Assembly (NCBI GenBank): GCA_020152595.1
Contig: JAIGNY010002621.1
Span: 2,266,001 to 2,330,000 of the forward strand
DNA length: 64,000 nucleotides
DNA from: Chiridota heheva
Lineage: Eukaryota > Echinodermata > Holothuroidea > Apodida > Chiridotidae
Reading direction: 5' to 3'
Each line of letters starts with the position of its first letter. Positions within the stretch are counted from its first letter, which is position 1. Under the pieces are notes generated by a model that saw only the letters and a program-made list of their open reading frames with translations, did not search any database and was not told the DNA's origin. Below, piece after piece: positions 39,183 through 50,604 of this stretch. Both the position numbers and the translations under genes were made by a program.

Positions 39183-40309
39183 CAGTCTTATAAAACTTAC
39201 AAATTACTATGTACAGGCCAATGCACAATGCTAAAGGCCAACTTCAGTTCGAAATATTAACGACCAGTATGGTTACTAGTATCGTACCCATGCACGATTT
39301 CTAGTTCAAGTTGAAACTTCTGACAGCTGAAAGCGGCTAAGTGCGACATCACACCATGTTGTTCTCAAGGTGTTGTGTAATCTACTAAAATATATTTGCA
39401 TTTCCAATCAATTAGTACCGTAGTAGGCTAAGAAGTGATTTTCAAAGAAATGTCAGTGTCTTCATGATATCATTTGTGGAATCTTTTAAACGGAAGTATT
39501 ACATCAATTTTCGCTATACTCTATTAGTCTATATGTTTCTATGATTGTCCTCTGCCATAATATGAAATGCATTATTGACCACAGGGGTATTTACATTAAG
39601 ATGAAATTGAATTGCGTTGAAATATGTTTGTAACGAGCAACCGGTGTACTCATGCTGTCAAAGGAAACTAACATTCAAAGACGTGGCACCACAGTGGATC
39701 GGAACTATCACATTCTACGATGGCATTGCGCCCCCTTCCCACCTCTCCTCTACATCTCTCCCCCACCCCCAAACCCTCTCCTCTACATCTCTCCCCGTTC
39801 ATGTTGTTAAACCTATAATATTAACGATGAACACTCGTTTAGTCACTCGACAAAGATCATCTTCGACTGGTACAGTATACAAGTGTTATCTGCTGTTGTT
39901 AGGATATAATCAGGGAAATGTTCTCCCTATGTAACCAATGTCTTCCGCAAACATATTTTACATATGAGTTTGAGACATTGTAGCAATCATGCATGAAAGA
40001 AGATCTTTAGTACGTACTGAGTGAGTTAAATGTAACACTTACCCGTTTTAATTCATGAACTGATAAATGAGGGCAAACATTCGCGCTTCATAATGTAGAT
40101 TTAAGACATTGTCACAACTTAATTTATGACTGCATGTACCATATCGTGCGTACTGAAATCAACATAAAAAGACGTTGATTTTGATATATTGATTTTGAGT
40201 GATTTCATTGGCAAATGAAATGGTCTTATCACTATGAAATCATCGATAACAATCAGAAATAAAATACATGTTCGAATCTGTGATCTGGACCAGTTAAAAG
40301 GGATATCAC

Positions 40310-40807
40310 AAATATTAAAAGAAATTTCTCGAAAATTGAAGAAAATTTACCGAAAATCGAAGAGCGCTTGAGCAGAAATGAAAAAAATGTCCAAAACATT
40401 GACTGATTGAAGAAAAATTACCAAACATTTAAGAAAACGACCGAAAATCGAAAAAAAGTTACCCTAAAATAAAGGAAATTTTCCAAAAATTCAAGGAAAC
40501 TGCACGAGAATTATATAAGGAAATTGCCTACAATTGTAACACATTTCCCAAACATTAAAGAAATTTAACCTTAAAATGAAGAAGATTTATCAAAAATGGA
40601 AAAAAAATTGCCCCAAAATGAAGAAAATTTTCCGAAAATTGCACGACTGCACAAGAATGAAGGAAATTTCCCAAAGATTGAAAATAATTTCCCAAACATT
40701 GAATGAAATTTCTGAAAACCGTGACTAAGAATTATCTCATGGTAAAAAAGTATCATCGGAAAGTCTCAGGGGCCGTGACCCACAGCCCCCTATGGCTCCG
40801 CCCCTAG
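40310..40807 (-). mobile_element. Inverted copy of the 60 kb hAT-like family
   Basis: Read on the minus strand it begins CTAGGGGCGGAGCCATAG, then GGCCCCTGAGACTTTCCGAT, and continues into the same quasi-periodic text in the same order as 57175-57480 and 60087 onward. The far end has no clear terminus. Confidence 0.65.
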
Positions 40808-41047
40808 GGGAATACACGTTTGAAACGACTGATCTGAAAGGCGGAAATGCAAAGCCAGGGAATTGGTAAATAATGTATTCGGTTCCTTTCTAACTTAACC
40901 CCCACCCCCTTCTTGTCCCCATGAAGAAGATAGTTTGCACGTGATATTACTACAAATGTGTACTTTGTTATGGAACATGGAAAAACATGGAAAAAAATAT
41001 GTAACCACGTTGTCTTTGTCAGCTTAGAGTTTAAGGACGTTATATTG

Positions 41048-41585
41048 TAGTGGCGTAGGAATGGGGCCAGGGGGAGGGGGAGGGAAAAGGGGGAGGAGGT
41101 GGACAAGTACCATTTTAAAATACGAATTGATTTTGAAGAGTCAGATTCCATGGCATCAATTTTCGTGAAATTTCCTTCATTTTCGTGAAATTAGCTTCAA
41201 TAATCGTAAAATTTCCTTCATTTTCGTGAAGTTTTGTTCAATTTTTGGGAAATCTCCTTATTTTTTGTGAAATTAGTTTAAGTGTTTGTGAAATTTCCTT
41301 CATTTTCGTAAAATTAGCTTCAATGTTCGTAAAATTTCCTTAATTTTTGGGAAGTTTTCTTCAATTTTCGGAAAATCTCTTTAATTTTTGTGAAATTAGC
41401 TTCAATGTTCGTGAAATTTCCTTCATTTTTAGGAAGTTTTTCTGTTTCAATTTTTGGAATATTTCCGTCATTTTCGAGAAATTTCCTTCATTTTCGAGAA
41501 GTTTTCTTCAATTTCGGGATATTTCTTTCAGTTACGGGGAATTTTCTTCAATTTTCTTCAAAATTTGTAATACTTTTACGAACAG
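41048..41585 (+). mobile_element. Related quasi-periodic element, head-to-head with previous
   Basis: Begins TAGTGGCGTAGGAATGGGGC, a hAT-type end, then a purine-rich block, then about 430 bases of TTTCGTGAAATTTCCTTCAT units of roughly 20-22 bases with drift. The frames open across it (41347-41748) follow from the periodicity and are not called as a gene. Confidence 0.5.
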
Positions 41586-41984
41586 ATTTTGGACCATGGT
41601 CAGAGATTCTTACATTTTTTTTCATACGTTTGTTGGGACAAAAATGAAATTTGTAGGTCATCCTTCATGTGATTTGCGAAAAAGTATGTGCTTAGCTTTC
41701 CAAGTTCTAGAAATATCTGAATGTTATGTTGGCATTTCTTTGGTTTAAAAACCAACGACCCAATTAAATTTATTGGATGTCTCCCTTTAAAAACAAAAAA
41801 ACAATTAGACAAGAAACAAAAGAACATATATCCATTTTCGAGCCAATTGTGGTATCATTTCTGAGGCTTTTTAATACCTGATATGTAATAATAGACCCGT
41901 AACATAATATCCTTTGCGAAATATGATTATCCTGATACACAGTGCAATGTCATCAGACAAATTCAAATATTTGTAACAGTATCA

Positions 41985-42186
41985 CTTTGTTGCAATTATG
42001 GAATTACAGACTGTTGCCAGACTGTCAAATGGGTATCTTCTTTTTATCTTCAAGGAAGCAGAGAGTCATAGTAAACAAAGAGCCATCTTCGTGGTCAGAG
42101 GTCATAAGCGGTATTCCTCAGGTATTCCTTGAGTCTCAGGTCCAATATTGTTTTGATTTTCATAAACGATCTGTAAGAAGTTTTGC
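41985..42186 (+). mobile_element. LINE 1 reverse transcriptase fragment, 5' part
   Basis: Degraded reverse transcriptase of a non-LTR retrotransposon. Visible is QRVIVNKEPSSWSEVISGIPQ-like sequence, the RT motif before the catalytic block, and IFINDL in the next frame near 42160. The element is interrupted here by a MITE and resumes at 42496 with AKLFADDT. Frameshifts and stops show that it is dead. Confidence 0.75.
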
Positions 42187-42188
42187 TA

Positions 42189-42493
42189 AAGGTGCTCTCG
42201 GCCGAAAAGTGATGGCGTTATTTTTTGCAAATTTCATAGATATATTTTATATTTGTGCCTAATTTATGTAGATTTTAACCAATAGAAGTCGCATCACACG
42301 GTCTGCTATTTACATAAATTTTCACCCATCGCACGCAAGTGAACAAGTTCCAAAAATCTAATGGGAAAACACGTATAAATTTCGAGTACTTAGGTCAGGA
42401 TTTAGTATGTTTATGATATTCCGTACCGCAAAGGTATTCGATTAAGCGTGAGACACACTAAATACGCCCTCACTTTTCGGCCGAGAGCACCTT
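42189..42493. mobile_element. MITE inserted in LINE 1, TA target duplication
   Basis: 305 bp bounded by TIRs AAGGTGCTCTCGGCCGAAAA and TTTTCGGCCGAGAGCACCTT. It is flanked by TA at 42187-42188 and 42494-42495. Removing the element plus one TA restores the LINE frame ...SFAKLFADDT, which fixes both boundaries. A TA duplication fits a Tc1/mariner-type non-autonomous element. No coding capacity is seen. Confidence 0.85.
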
Positions 42494-42495
42494 TA

Positions 42496-42565
42496 AATTG
42501 TTTGCTGATGATACCAACTATCCTGTAAACTCTACGGAAGATCATGACACTATTCAGCGTGATTG
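42496..42565 (+). mobile_element. LINE 1 fragment with RT FADDT motif
   Basis: Continuation of LINE 1 after the MITE: KLFADDTNYPVNSTEDHDTI, the catalytic F/YADD block of reverse transcriptase followed by the usual acidic spacer. It stops being recognisable near 42565, where a second LINE begins. Confidence 0.75.
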
Positions 42566-43425
42566 ATATTATTTAACTTTGGACTGACAATCAGCACCAA
42601 AATGACGGAAGTTATGTACCGACCAGCACCTGAATGTGGAACCATCCCTTACAGTGAATAACCAAAAATTGAATGCTGTTGACAAGTTCACCTACCTAAG
42701 CAGCACTGTTTGGACAAGGCGTAGAATCAGCTTAGAGACCAAGCTCAAAATCTATTAACAGCAGTTTTACCTTCGCTCCTCTATGTCTGCGAAACATGGA
42801 CTGTGTACCAACGCAATGCAAAGCGATTAAACCATTTCCATCTGAGCGGCCTAAGGAAGGTCTTCAACATCAAGTGGCACGATAAGAATCCAGATACAGA
42901 GGTCCTATGCACATCTGGTCTGGCAAGCATACCCACAATGCTTAAGAAAGCCAAGCTGAGATGGGTGGGACATGTTACCCGTATGGATATTGGTCGCTTG
43001 CCTAAAAGAATATCGCATGGTGAATTTCAGGAAGGTAAACGTTCCCGTTGCGGTCAAACGGAGCATTTCAAGAAAAGTCATCCTTAAAGGATTTTTACAT
43101 CAACCCTGACACATGAGAAAGCACTGCTACCAACAGAGGCAAGTAGTGACAACTCATACATGCTGAAGCAAACAGCTATGAAGGAGAGAGAATTCATGAT
43201 TCTGAGACCAAGCGACAACTGAGAAAATCAAGAACAGGCAGCCATTCTCTTTTGGATCCAAGCTCTTCAACACCCTGTCCTTTCTGTCCAAGATTCTTTA
43301 AAGCAAGAATTGGTTTAACTAGCCACCTCCGCACTCACAATGACAAACAGAGAACGCATGACGGGCTGACTGACTCGGAACTGGTCATCATCGATAACCA
43401 TGGACGAACAACAACATATTGTTAA
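42566..43425 (+). mobile_element. LINE 2 3' fragment, nested in LINE 1
   Basis: C-terminal part of a different non-LTR retrotransposon polyprotein, 5'-truncated. Visible: GLTISTKMTEVMYRPAPE, a VCETWTVYQRNAKRLNHF region, LRKVFNIKWHDKNPDTEVL, KKAKLRWVGHVTRMDIGRLP, and after a frame break an INPDTWEKA-like stretch, a KRQLRKSRT stretch and a C2H2-type finger CPFCPRFFKARIGLTSHLRT near 43280-43340. This layout is typical of LINEs common in marine invertebrates. Several stops and frameshifts are present. LINE 1 sequence resumes on its right side. Confidence 0.8.
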
Positions 43426-44170
43426 AGCAAATAATCAGACAAGTGGCTCCTGCGTTTCAATGCCAAAAAGTGCTAAGTTATTTACCACGGGAATTATGAC
43501 GCCCAATACACTTTGAAATCACTTGATGGGTCGCCTAGTGCATTTGAAGAAGTGATTAAGGCTTTACCTTTGATTCTAAGCTTTACTTCGGGTATCATAT
43601 GGCCCATATTTCTAACAAAATTAATAGTATGCTTGGTTTGATCCGGAGATCCTTTTCACACATGGACGAGAAAATATATTTTTTATTCTATGCAAATCGT
43701 TGGTAAAGTAGACCTTGGAATATGGTAATACAATATGGTGCCTATATCATAAGAAGGATGTGATAGCATTATAAAAAGTCTAGCGTAGGGCAACAAGACT
43801 AATACCAAGTCTCAGGAATCTATCTTACATAGAGAGACTCAAGCAATTAGGTTTAACAACTCTATTGTTAGAAGACGCGGTGGCTTAATTAAAAGTTACA
43901 CAATTTTAACCGACACGGACACTATTGACACTGAAAAGTTTTTCGAAATAACAAATTTAGAGAACACCCTACGAAAATAGCTAAGAAGCATTGTAAATTC
44001 AATATAAGGAAATAAGCTTCTCACAGCGTGTGATAAAATGTCTGGAATGCTCTACCATGTAAGATGATATCAGCCCAAACACAAATTAGACCGACATTGA
44101 GAAAATTCCTAACTGCCAAATAAATGATTTGTTAATAAACATTGATTTGGAAACAAATAAAAAGGAAACA
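43426..44170 (+). mobile_element. LINE 1 fragment, 3' part
   Basis: Continuation of LINE 1 after the nested insertion. It reads DKWLLRFNAKKC, then YHGNYDAQYTLKSLDGS, FDSKLYFGYHMAHISNKINS, MLGLIRRSFSHMDE and a decayed RRRG-LI--Y-ILT region. These are the conserved blocks after the RT palm domain in CR1/L2/jockey-like LINEs. Stops and frameshifts are frequent. The 3' end is approximate. Confidence 0.75.
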
Positions 44171-47080
44171 AGAACATGTATGTAGTAAACTGAGGGGGTA
44201 AAATTATATGAAAATTCCTCGCACACAGTGAAAACAAGAAAATCCGGCAAGAGGCCGAGCAGATTCCCACCCCTCCATAGAGAGTTGCATGTTTAGTTCT
44301 CTATGTGCGTGAGGGTGTCATCTGTTGAGATCCACACATTATATAAAGTTGAAACATTACATTATCTGGTTCACAAAAACTGTTTTGAAGACGCCCACAA
44401 AGAAAATACAAAGCCAAGACTTCTACAAGTATATCATTCCAAAATGATAAGTTGGAACATCATGCTACCTAACTAAGCAAAAATGCATATGAAAATTTGT
44501 CCCACCCCTCCCCCACCCCCTATTACCAGCGGTCCGGAAGGTTCTTTTCCATGCACCCTGCTCAATTTTCAGTTACTGATTTTCCTTTTTCACAAAGGAT
44601 GAAAGTAATGAGGGGGGGGGGGGAGTTAGGGGACGCATGTAGTTAAATTCGAAACTGTTCATATTTCACTATATCATGTAAATGGCACCTCCCTGATTTT
44701 ATTGCTATTACTATCGTTCCATCTATGAATATTCATTACCAAATTTATATCGAGAATAACGGGCGGAATGGGGTAGGCGATTTTGCAATCACATGAACCA
44801 AAAAGCTTCCACGCATGGAGAGCTGACGGTCGTAAGCCTACACGGCTCTAAGTTAATCCTCTGCAGATTCACTCAACATCCACATCCCATGGGCCCCATA
44901 AAAGTCCCTTTCCAACAATGTGTGTAGCCGCTGAGGGCGCTAGAGCAAGCCAGCAAATGACGTCATTACTATACTCAGGTCATTTTGAAGTGACCTGTGC
45001 CTTACGTTATACGGCTGCGCAGTGTGTATTTTGCCGTAGTTTCTCAATGAAAGTCATGTGCAGTTGTAGAGCAAGTCGTTACAAAAGTACTGAAAAAATC
45101 CGAAATCGATCGCATTTTTTAACAGCAAGTTATCTTAATATTATTGGTGACATTTATGGTTACTAATTTAAGCAAATTTGGGAAAATAGCTTGCCTAAAT
45201 TGTGTTTTTGGGGTTATTTCCTGCAGGTTCCTGCAAATGACGCTGGGTCAAGTTGGCTTGTTTACCTTTCTTTATGCACTTCTGACAGCGCTTGTATGTT
45301 TGCAATGTTGTCCAATCGAGAAAGTGGCACTTTTTTGAAGCACTTTTTGGTCAGATTTTCAGGTTGTTTCCATGGCAACTACTTTTATTATTTTTTTTTG
45401 GAAATTGTTGAATAATTGAGTTTTAAAATAGTAGGAATAAGATTAAAAATCGAAGGCCAAGAAAGTGATACTGATAGGCCCTAGGACTAACACTGGTGTT
45501 AATACTGCAGTGCTAACTTCGTCAAGATAGTGTGCCAGGATAAGCCTTGGGCCTAACTAAGAAAAAAGAAAAAAAACCTAGACCCATTCTAGGTCAAAAT
45601 AATTGAAGCTACATATGGTGATCGAATGCAAGATTCTTTTAAAAATTACTACAGTTGTGATGCACTGTAGCAATGTGGCTCAGAAGTTTGTGCAGGCTAA
45701 GGCAAAAGAAATTTTCCTTAATTTATTTTCATTTAGCCAACAAAGCAATGATTCAATACACAATGGAAAATAGGCGTAGGCTTAGGCCTACTCTTTTTTT
45801 TTGCATGCAACATTTTGGCTCTCATTTTAAAATTGTTGAAAGAATTTGCATATCATCTTTCTATGATTTGATACTGCACTTCATGGCATAAAAATAATAA
45901 CTTTAGGTTTAAAATGATAGAGAGGCATACTTAAATAGTTTCAGGCTGTAATTTTTGTGTCATGCTCCATTTACTCTATTATGATACATACAAAAATTAG
46001 GCATCATTTTATAGTTGGGCTAGCTTAGTACAGTTGGTGGCCTTGCAACTTTGCTGCCCAGCCGGCAGGGATATGCCATAGTTTGGACATACATAATAAG
46101 TTCTTCCAACATAAATATGCATCGTTTTTTGTTGTTAAGATTAGTACAATGCTGGACCGTGCGACTTTAATGCTACTGTAGCCGGGGATACTGCATGGGA
46201 GCCATAAGATTACACAAAAGATTCTTTATTATTGATAAGATTACATCATTCACCTCGGAAGTTCATGAGTCTGACTATTTTTTCGAGAGAACCTGCTTCT
46301 AAAGTTCCTCCCAATTTTTCCCACCAGGATGATTTGTTTCAATTTGATCAAGTGGGTCTTAATCATATTTACAAAAAAGTGAAAAAATAGCGGTGAATTG
46401 GAAAGAAAGTTGTGTAAACAAAAAGCACTTTATCAAAATGCTGTCGCATTTCAGATTTATCATTCAAAGGAAGGCTCTCTTGTGTGAACTTGTGCATTTG
46501 AATCCCTGGCCATCTTATTGTGTTTAAATTGTCAATATCAACTGTTATTACTAAAAGTTAGCAATGCATTTTATCTGCAGAAGCCATTTACAAGTTATCA
46601 ATTTTCATGTATGTACAGCTTTTGCTCAGAGATACTCTATAATCATTTGTGATCATTTGATCTGTGTAATCATTTGTACAAAAGATATGGCAGTAGTTAT
46701 CATTTAAGTAAACCATATGATAAATAGGCTAAGTTTCTGGCCATTACTAAATTCTTACCACTCTATGAGCACAGAATTTGTACATACTGTAAAGATGAGA
46801 CATCTAAAAAAAATATTGTTTGTAGCTTTATATTCACTTTCATGTGTATGTTTACCAAAATGATATCCAATCATCAGCTTTCAGGACATTTGTTGGTTGC
46901 AGCATGGGCAGGGGGATTTAAAATCACCGCTTGAGTGTATTAACACTCCTTTGTAGGATTGGTGGCATATCATTATTTGGACAATTGATTTTTCCTTAAA
47001 AAGGGATTTTTAATTCCTGGAAATCTTATCTAATTCAAATGCATTTTCTTGAAACTAACAAGGTGCTGTGTCTCAGAAGG
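44170..47080. other. No recognised gene
   Basis: Apart from the CRE-containing patch, AT-rich DNA that could be the intron or upstream region of the transposase-like exon. Confidence 0.4.
44958..44965. promoter_or_regulatory. Full CRE palindrome
   Basis: TGACGTCA, the full CREB/ATF site, sits in a short GC-richer patch (GCCGCTGAGGGCGCTAGAGC) about 30 bases before it, in otherwise AT-rich DNA and 3 kb upstream of the transposase-like exon. An open frame of about 69 codons begins at the ATG overlapping it but is not recognised. Promoter role is inferred. Confidence 0.3.
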
Positions 47081-47083
47081 AAT

Positions 47084-47464
47084 GCTTTCTGCTATTTGGA
47101 TCATTCTGCTGTTTAGATGCCTTCTGCTGGTTGGATGCCTTCTGCTGTTTGGATGCATTCATTCTACTGTTTAAATGTCTTCTGCTGTTGGATGCCTTCT
47201 GTTTGGATGCCTTCTGCTGTTTGGATGCCTTCTGCTGTTTGGATGCCTTCTGCTGTTTGGATGCCTTCTGCTGTTAGGATGCCTTCTCCTGTTCGGATGC
47301 CTTCTGCTGTTTGGATGCCTTCTGCTGTCCGGATGCCTTCTGCTGTTCGGATGCCTTCTGCTGTTCGGATGCCTTCTGCTGTTTGAATGCCTTCTGCTGT
47401 TTGGATGCATTTTGCTGTTTAGATGTCTTCTGCTGTTTGGATGCCTTCTGCTGTTTGGACACCT
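47084..47464. repeat. 18 bp minisatellite
   Basis: About 20 copies of TTCTGCTGTTTGGATGCC with few changes. Because 18 is a multiple of three, several frames on both strands are open and encode artefactual repeats such as FCCLDA or NSRRHP. It lies about 470 bases upstream of the transposase-like exon. Confidence 0.95.
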
Positions 47465-47935
47465 TTGATAAGCATAATACCTCAGTTTTAGAGTGTGCCA
47501 TAGAAAAAGGTCTGTGTGTGACATAGACTGAACCACACACTCTACCATGTTTTTTTTCTCTATTCAACAGCTGATTGCTCCTTCGACCTTCTTTGGATCA
47601 CAAGTAATTTACTAACTTGGATCTTTCCATCATTAACAATGTTGAGTTGTATGAAAATTAAAAAATCATTCATATTTGAAAAAATCCCATTCTTCTTTTC
47701 TCACCCCTTCCCCCTAGCATCTCCTCTCCTCTCCCAACTCCCCTCGCCTCCCCCCTCCCCCAAATAAATAAATAATAATAATACAAATAAAAAAAATAAG
47801 TAAATGAATAAAGAAAAGAAAATACTCATTGTTTTTTCACATCAATGTCACAGGTTTCATATACTGAGGTTTATTGAGGAAATTAGCATTAAAAACCAAG
47901 TTACACCAGTTGCTGTTCTCTTTTTTTTTTTATAG

Positions 47936-48141
47936 TGAACTCATTTGTTGGAATTACAAAAGAATTGCTGCAAGTAGAAGGTAAGACATATGTGCGAAGC
48001 GACAAGTTCAACCAGGAACCCATTGAAAAGTTCTTTGGTAAACAGCTAGGAGCCAGGGGTTCCAATGACAACCCAACAATGGAGCAGTTTGGACATCACA
48101 TGCAAAACCAATGTTGTTGCAGATATAAATTGGGACATTAA
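47936..48141 (+). CDS. P-element/THAP9-like transposase C-terminal exon
   Basis: The segment starts after a strong 3' splice site (ten T's, then TATAG) and reads NSFVGITKELLQVEGKTYV, RSDKFNQEPIEKFFGKQ, then GARGSNDNPTMEQFGHHMQ before TAA at 48139. The pattern S-K-F-[NS]-Q-[DE]-P-[IL]-E-x-[FY]-FG-x-x-R-x-[RK]-G-x-N-D/N-NP-T is the conserved C-terminal block of P-element-type transposases and THAP9, as I know the family. Q-L-G-ARGS replaces the usual QR-ARGG, so it is slightly degraded. After 48100 a +1 frame stays open to 48176 and may be the original end. No THAP zinc finger or RNase-H-like region was found upstream within about 3 kb, so this is either the last exon of a larger gene with long introns or a transposon remnant. 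Confidence 0.6.
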
Positions 48142-48179
48142 AAGGCAATGTAACTGCCAGTCAACCAAGTGCGGGCGGC

Positions 48180-50370
48180 AGAAATAAGTGATAAGCCTCT
48201 GCCAAAGAGGAAAAGGTGATCAAATATCAGATAGGCCTAATATCAGATGAATTGCATTAGCCCTTCTGTAATTATTTTCCCAGTATCATTATAGATCTGA
48301 TGTTTATACAAATCTGATTGATTTGGTTATCATGCTAGTAGGCTATCAACAATTACAGAGGGAATCTGGTTTTGAGAAAGTTGCTTGACATCCTGATGCT
48401 TATTGTGCTTCATACTTACAACACCACTTCCTCCAGTCCTCAGCGATTATTGATTGGATTAGTAGTTTATTTGCACATATCTTGGGGTTCGCAAAATGAG
48501 ACAACATCAACCCCGTTCTGTATGTAAATCGTCTCTGAAAGTGTTGAATTATTGCATTCCAAAAAACTTGACTATGAGGGAGCAAAAAAAAAACCTACAT
48601 ATTGATGGTATGGCCTTTGCTTATGCTTGTCTTGCTTCTGGTCATGTTATTTTTTCAGTTGTAAAGCAGTTTTATTAAGTATTATGCAGTGTCTTGTACT
48701 AAATATTTACTGCACATAAATAGTTAACTTATGTGTATCTTGTTGATTCTTATAGAAAAAAGAAAGTTAAATGATGAATGCAAGAGTGTAATATAAGGTT
48801 TGTTTATAAGTTTATTGGCTTTCACCATTTTAGAAAGGTAAATTGTGTCTCGAATCTTTATACTTGTTCATTCTTAATTTGATAGGGAGGTTTTATGGAA
48901 ACCTACTTCAACCGATTTCACATAAAATATTAATTTGGCTATTAGTCTTAAGCTGTTCAGATTTTACAGCAAATGTTATCGGTATGGTAATGTAGAAAAA
49001 GATGAATATTTACAGATAAAATCAAGGTAAATCAAAAGGGAAATCCGATTACACACAACAAAGGCACACAACAGAACTTGATTTAATTTGGTTGGTGATG
49101 CTAGTGGGTGCCTTCGGAAATGTAAATACTAAAGGTTTCATTAACATTTGCAGAGCAACTAGTACTGTATAAATGCTATATGCTATAAATAAATGAGAGT
49201 CCACACTTTCATTGTTTCAAGTATGATATTATGAAGTTGAGGTTGAGAAGCTTCGAAGAGAGACAGGAAGAGTTGTATTATATGTGGGCATCAACTTACT
49301 GTTTGAATTATTTGTCAGATAAAATACAAGTTGCATGCACTATATTATATCCCAGAAAAGAAGTAGGTATTTAAGGTCTTCAACAACTTAGAATTCAGTT
49401 AACAGGTTCAACAGTATTTTTTCTTTAATCTGTTTTCTTCTGTTCACTGTACAGAATTTGAAAGATACTAATTATAAGAAAATGTCAGTTTCATTTATAA
49501 GATAATTTAGTTGTATGTCAATTATACGATGTGTTTGAAAATGTATTTGAAAATGTATTAACACGTTTTACTCTGCTTATGTTTATTTAGTCTTTCTTTG
49601 TAATACTTAACATGATTGGTTTGTGGGTGAAATGCATTTCATAATTGGATATCTTTGAAATGATTAGTTTCTATTTTTCCTGGTAAGAAGTGCTGCAAAA
49701 TTCATAATCGTTTATTTTACATTTATGGATATCAATCTTAATACTTGAGTATTCTTCATATTTTTTTCAGAACTTAATCATATTTCAATAAATCTTGTTT
49801 TGGCACTGGATTTGCTTTCTATTGTCCGTTTTGGAGTTGGTAGGAGGTGGGGATTGATGATGACTAGTAAATTTATACCTAGCTGGTATATACTATTGTC
49901 CTTTAAGGCTATGAGGTAAGGCCTTTAAGGCAAAATTTTCACAGAATCCTGAATTCCATACAGTCACTTTCCCAAGACCACTAAACAAATAGAGCTTTCA
50001 GGGGCCTGGGGCCCCTATAGACTGAATTTGAAGGGGATAAAGCAAGGGGGGGGGGGGTATGACCTCTTATTATAAAAAAAAAAAGGTGTGGGGACAGGAG
50101 GCAAATTTTCCCCAAAATGTACTGATTTGTTTTCAATTCTGTTAAAAAGTGGTAGAAGACATTTGCCTGGGTACATGTGATATGGCAAGTCAGAAGACAA
50201 AAGCTTTTTTTCTTTTCCGTACGCCATGTTCTTAAGCCTGAATATTGTTCACTTTAGTAACTAAAACTGCCAAGAAATGTAGGCCTATCTAACAGAACAG
50301 AGTTTACAACAGCTGGACAAAGTCAGTATATATGTACTACGTATTTACGACGCGTTACACACAAGTAAGT
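48180..50370. other. No recognised gene
   Basis: AT-rich, with AATAAA-type signals (e.g. near 49790) and a hAT-like remnant with a G run at 49990-50110. Confidence 0.4.
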
Positions 50371-50374
50371 ACAC

Positions 50375-50511
50375 CTATTACGTAATCGGGCTATCTTCCC
50401 CAGAGCAGTGTCAAAGCGCATGTTGTGAAGTGAATTAATGAGGGTTTTTCCGGGATTTTTTACGACTTCCAAAAGTGATTTAGGGAGTTTTACGACGGCG
50501 GCTACACTCAT
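50375..50511 (-). CDS. Candidate exon, weakly TMEM135-like
   Basis: Starting at an ATG (50509-50511) the frame reads MSVAAVVKLPKSLLEVVKNP, then GKTLINSLHNMRFDTALGK, and stays open to a possible donor AATAG|GTGTAC at 50375. The residue mix and the LPK-x-L-x-x-x-x-x-NP-x-x-L-x-x-x-L pattern resemble one loop-plus-helix segment of TMEM135-type peroxisomal/mitochondrial membrane proteins, recalled from memory and unproven. The frame remains open upstream to about 50538, so the exon could also begin at an acceptor. About 60 bases upstream lies the truncated LINE insertion. No partner exons were found. Treat the identity as a suggestion only. Confidence 0.25.
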
Positions 50512-50565
50512 CGATATAAACGTTTTACGATTATCCACTCTCCATGTGTGGAAGCTCTTTGCATT

Positions 50566-50604
50566 AACTATATACTATGACAATATGGCAATCACATAAA
50601 CTAT
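50566..50604. repeat. 33 bp minisatellite, left remnant
   Basis: ACTATATACTATGACAATAT and GGCAATCACATAAACTAT make about one unit of the array that continues at 51770, separated from it by the LINE fragment. Confidence 0.7.

Noticed and set aside
41347..41748. 133-codon Phe/Ser-rich frame
   Set aside because: Lies in quasi-periodic AT-rich repeat; similar frames arise in the copies at 60.4-60.9 kb.
47068..47567. Repetitive proteins (FCCLDA, NSRRHP, SKQQKA repeats)
   Set aside because: Artefact of an 18 bp unit that keeps all frames open; no start context, splice site or flanking domain.
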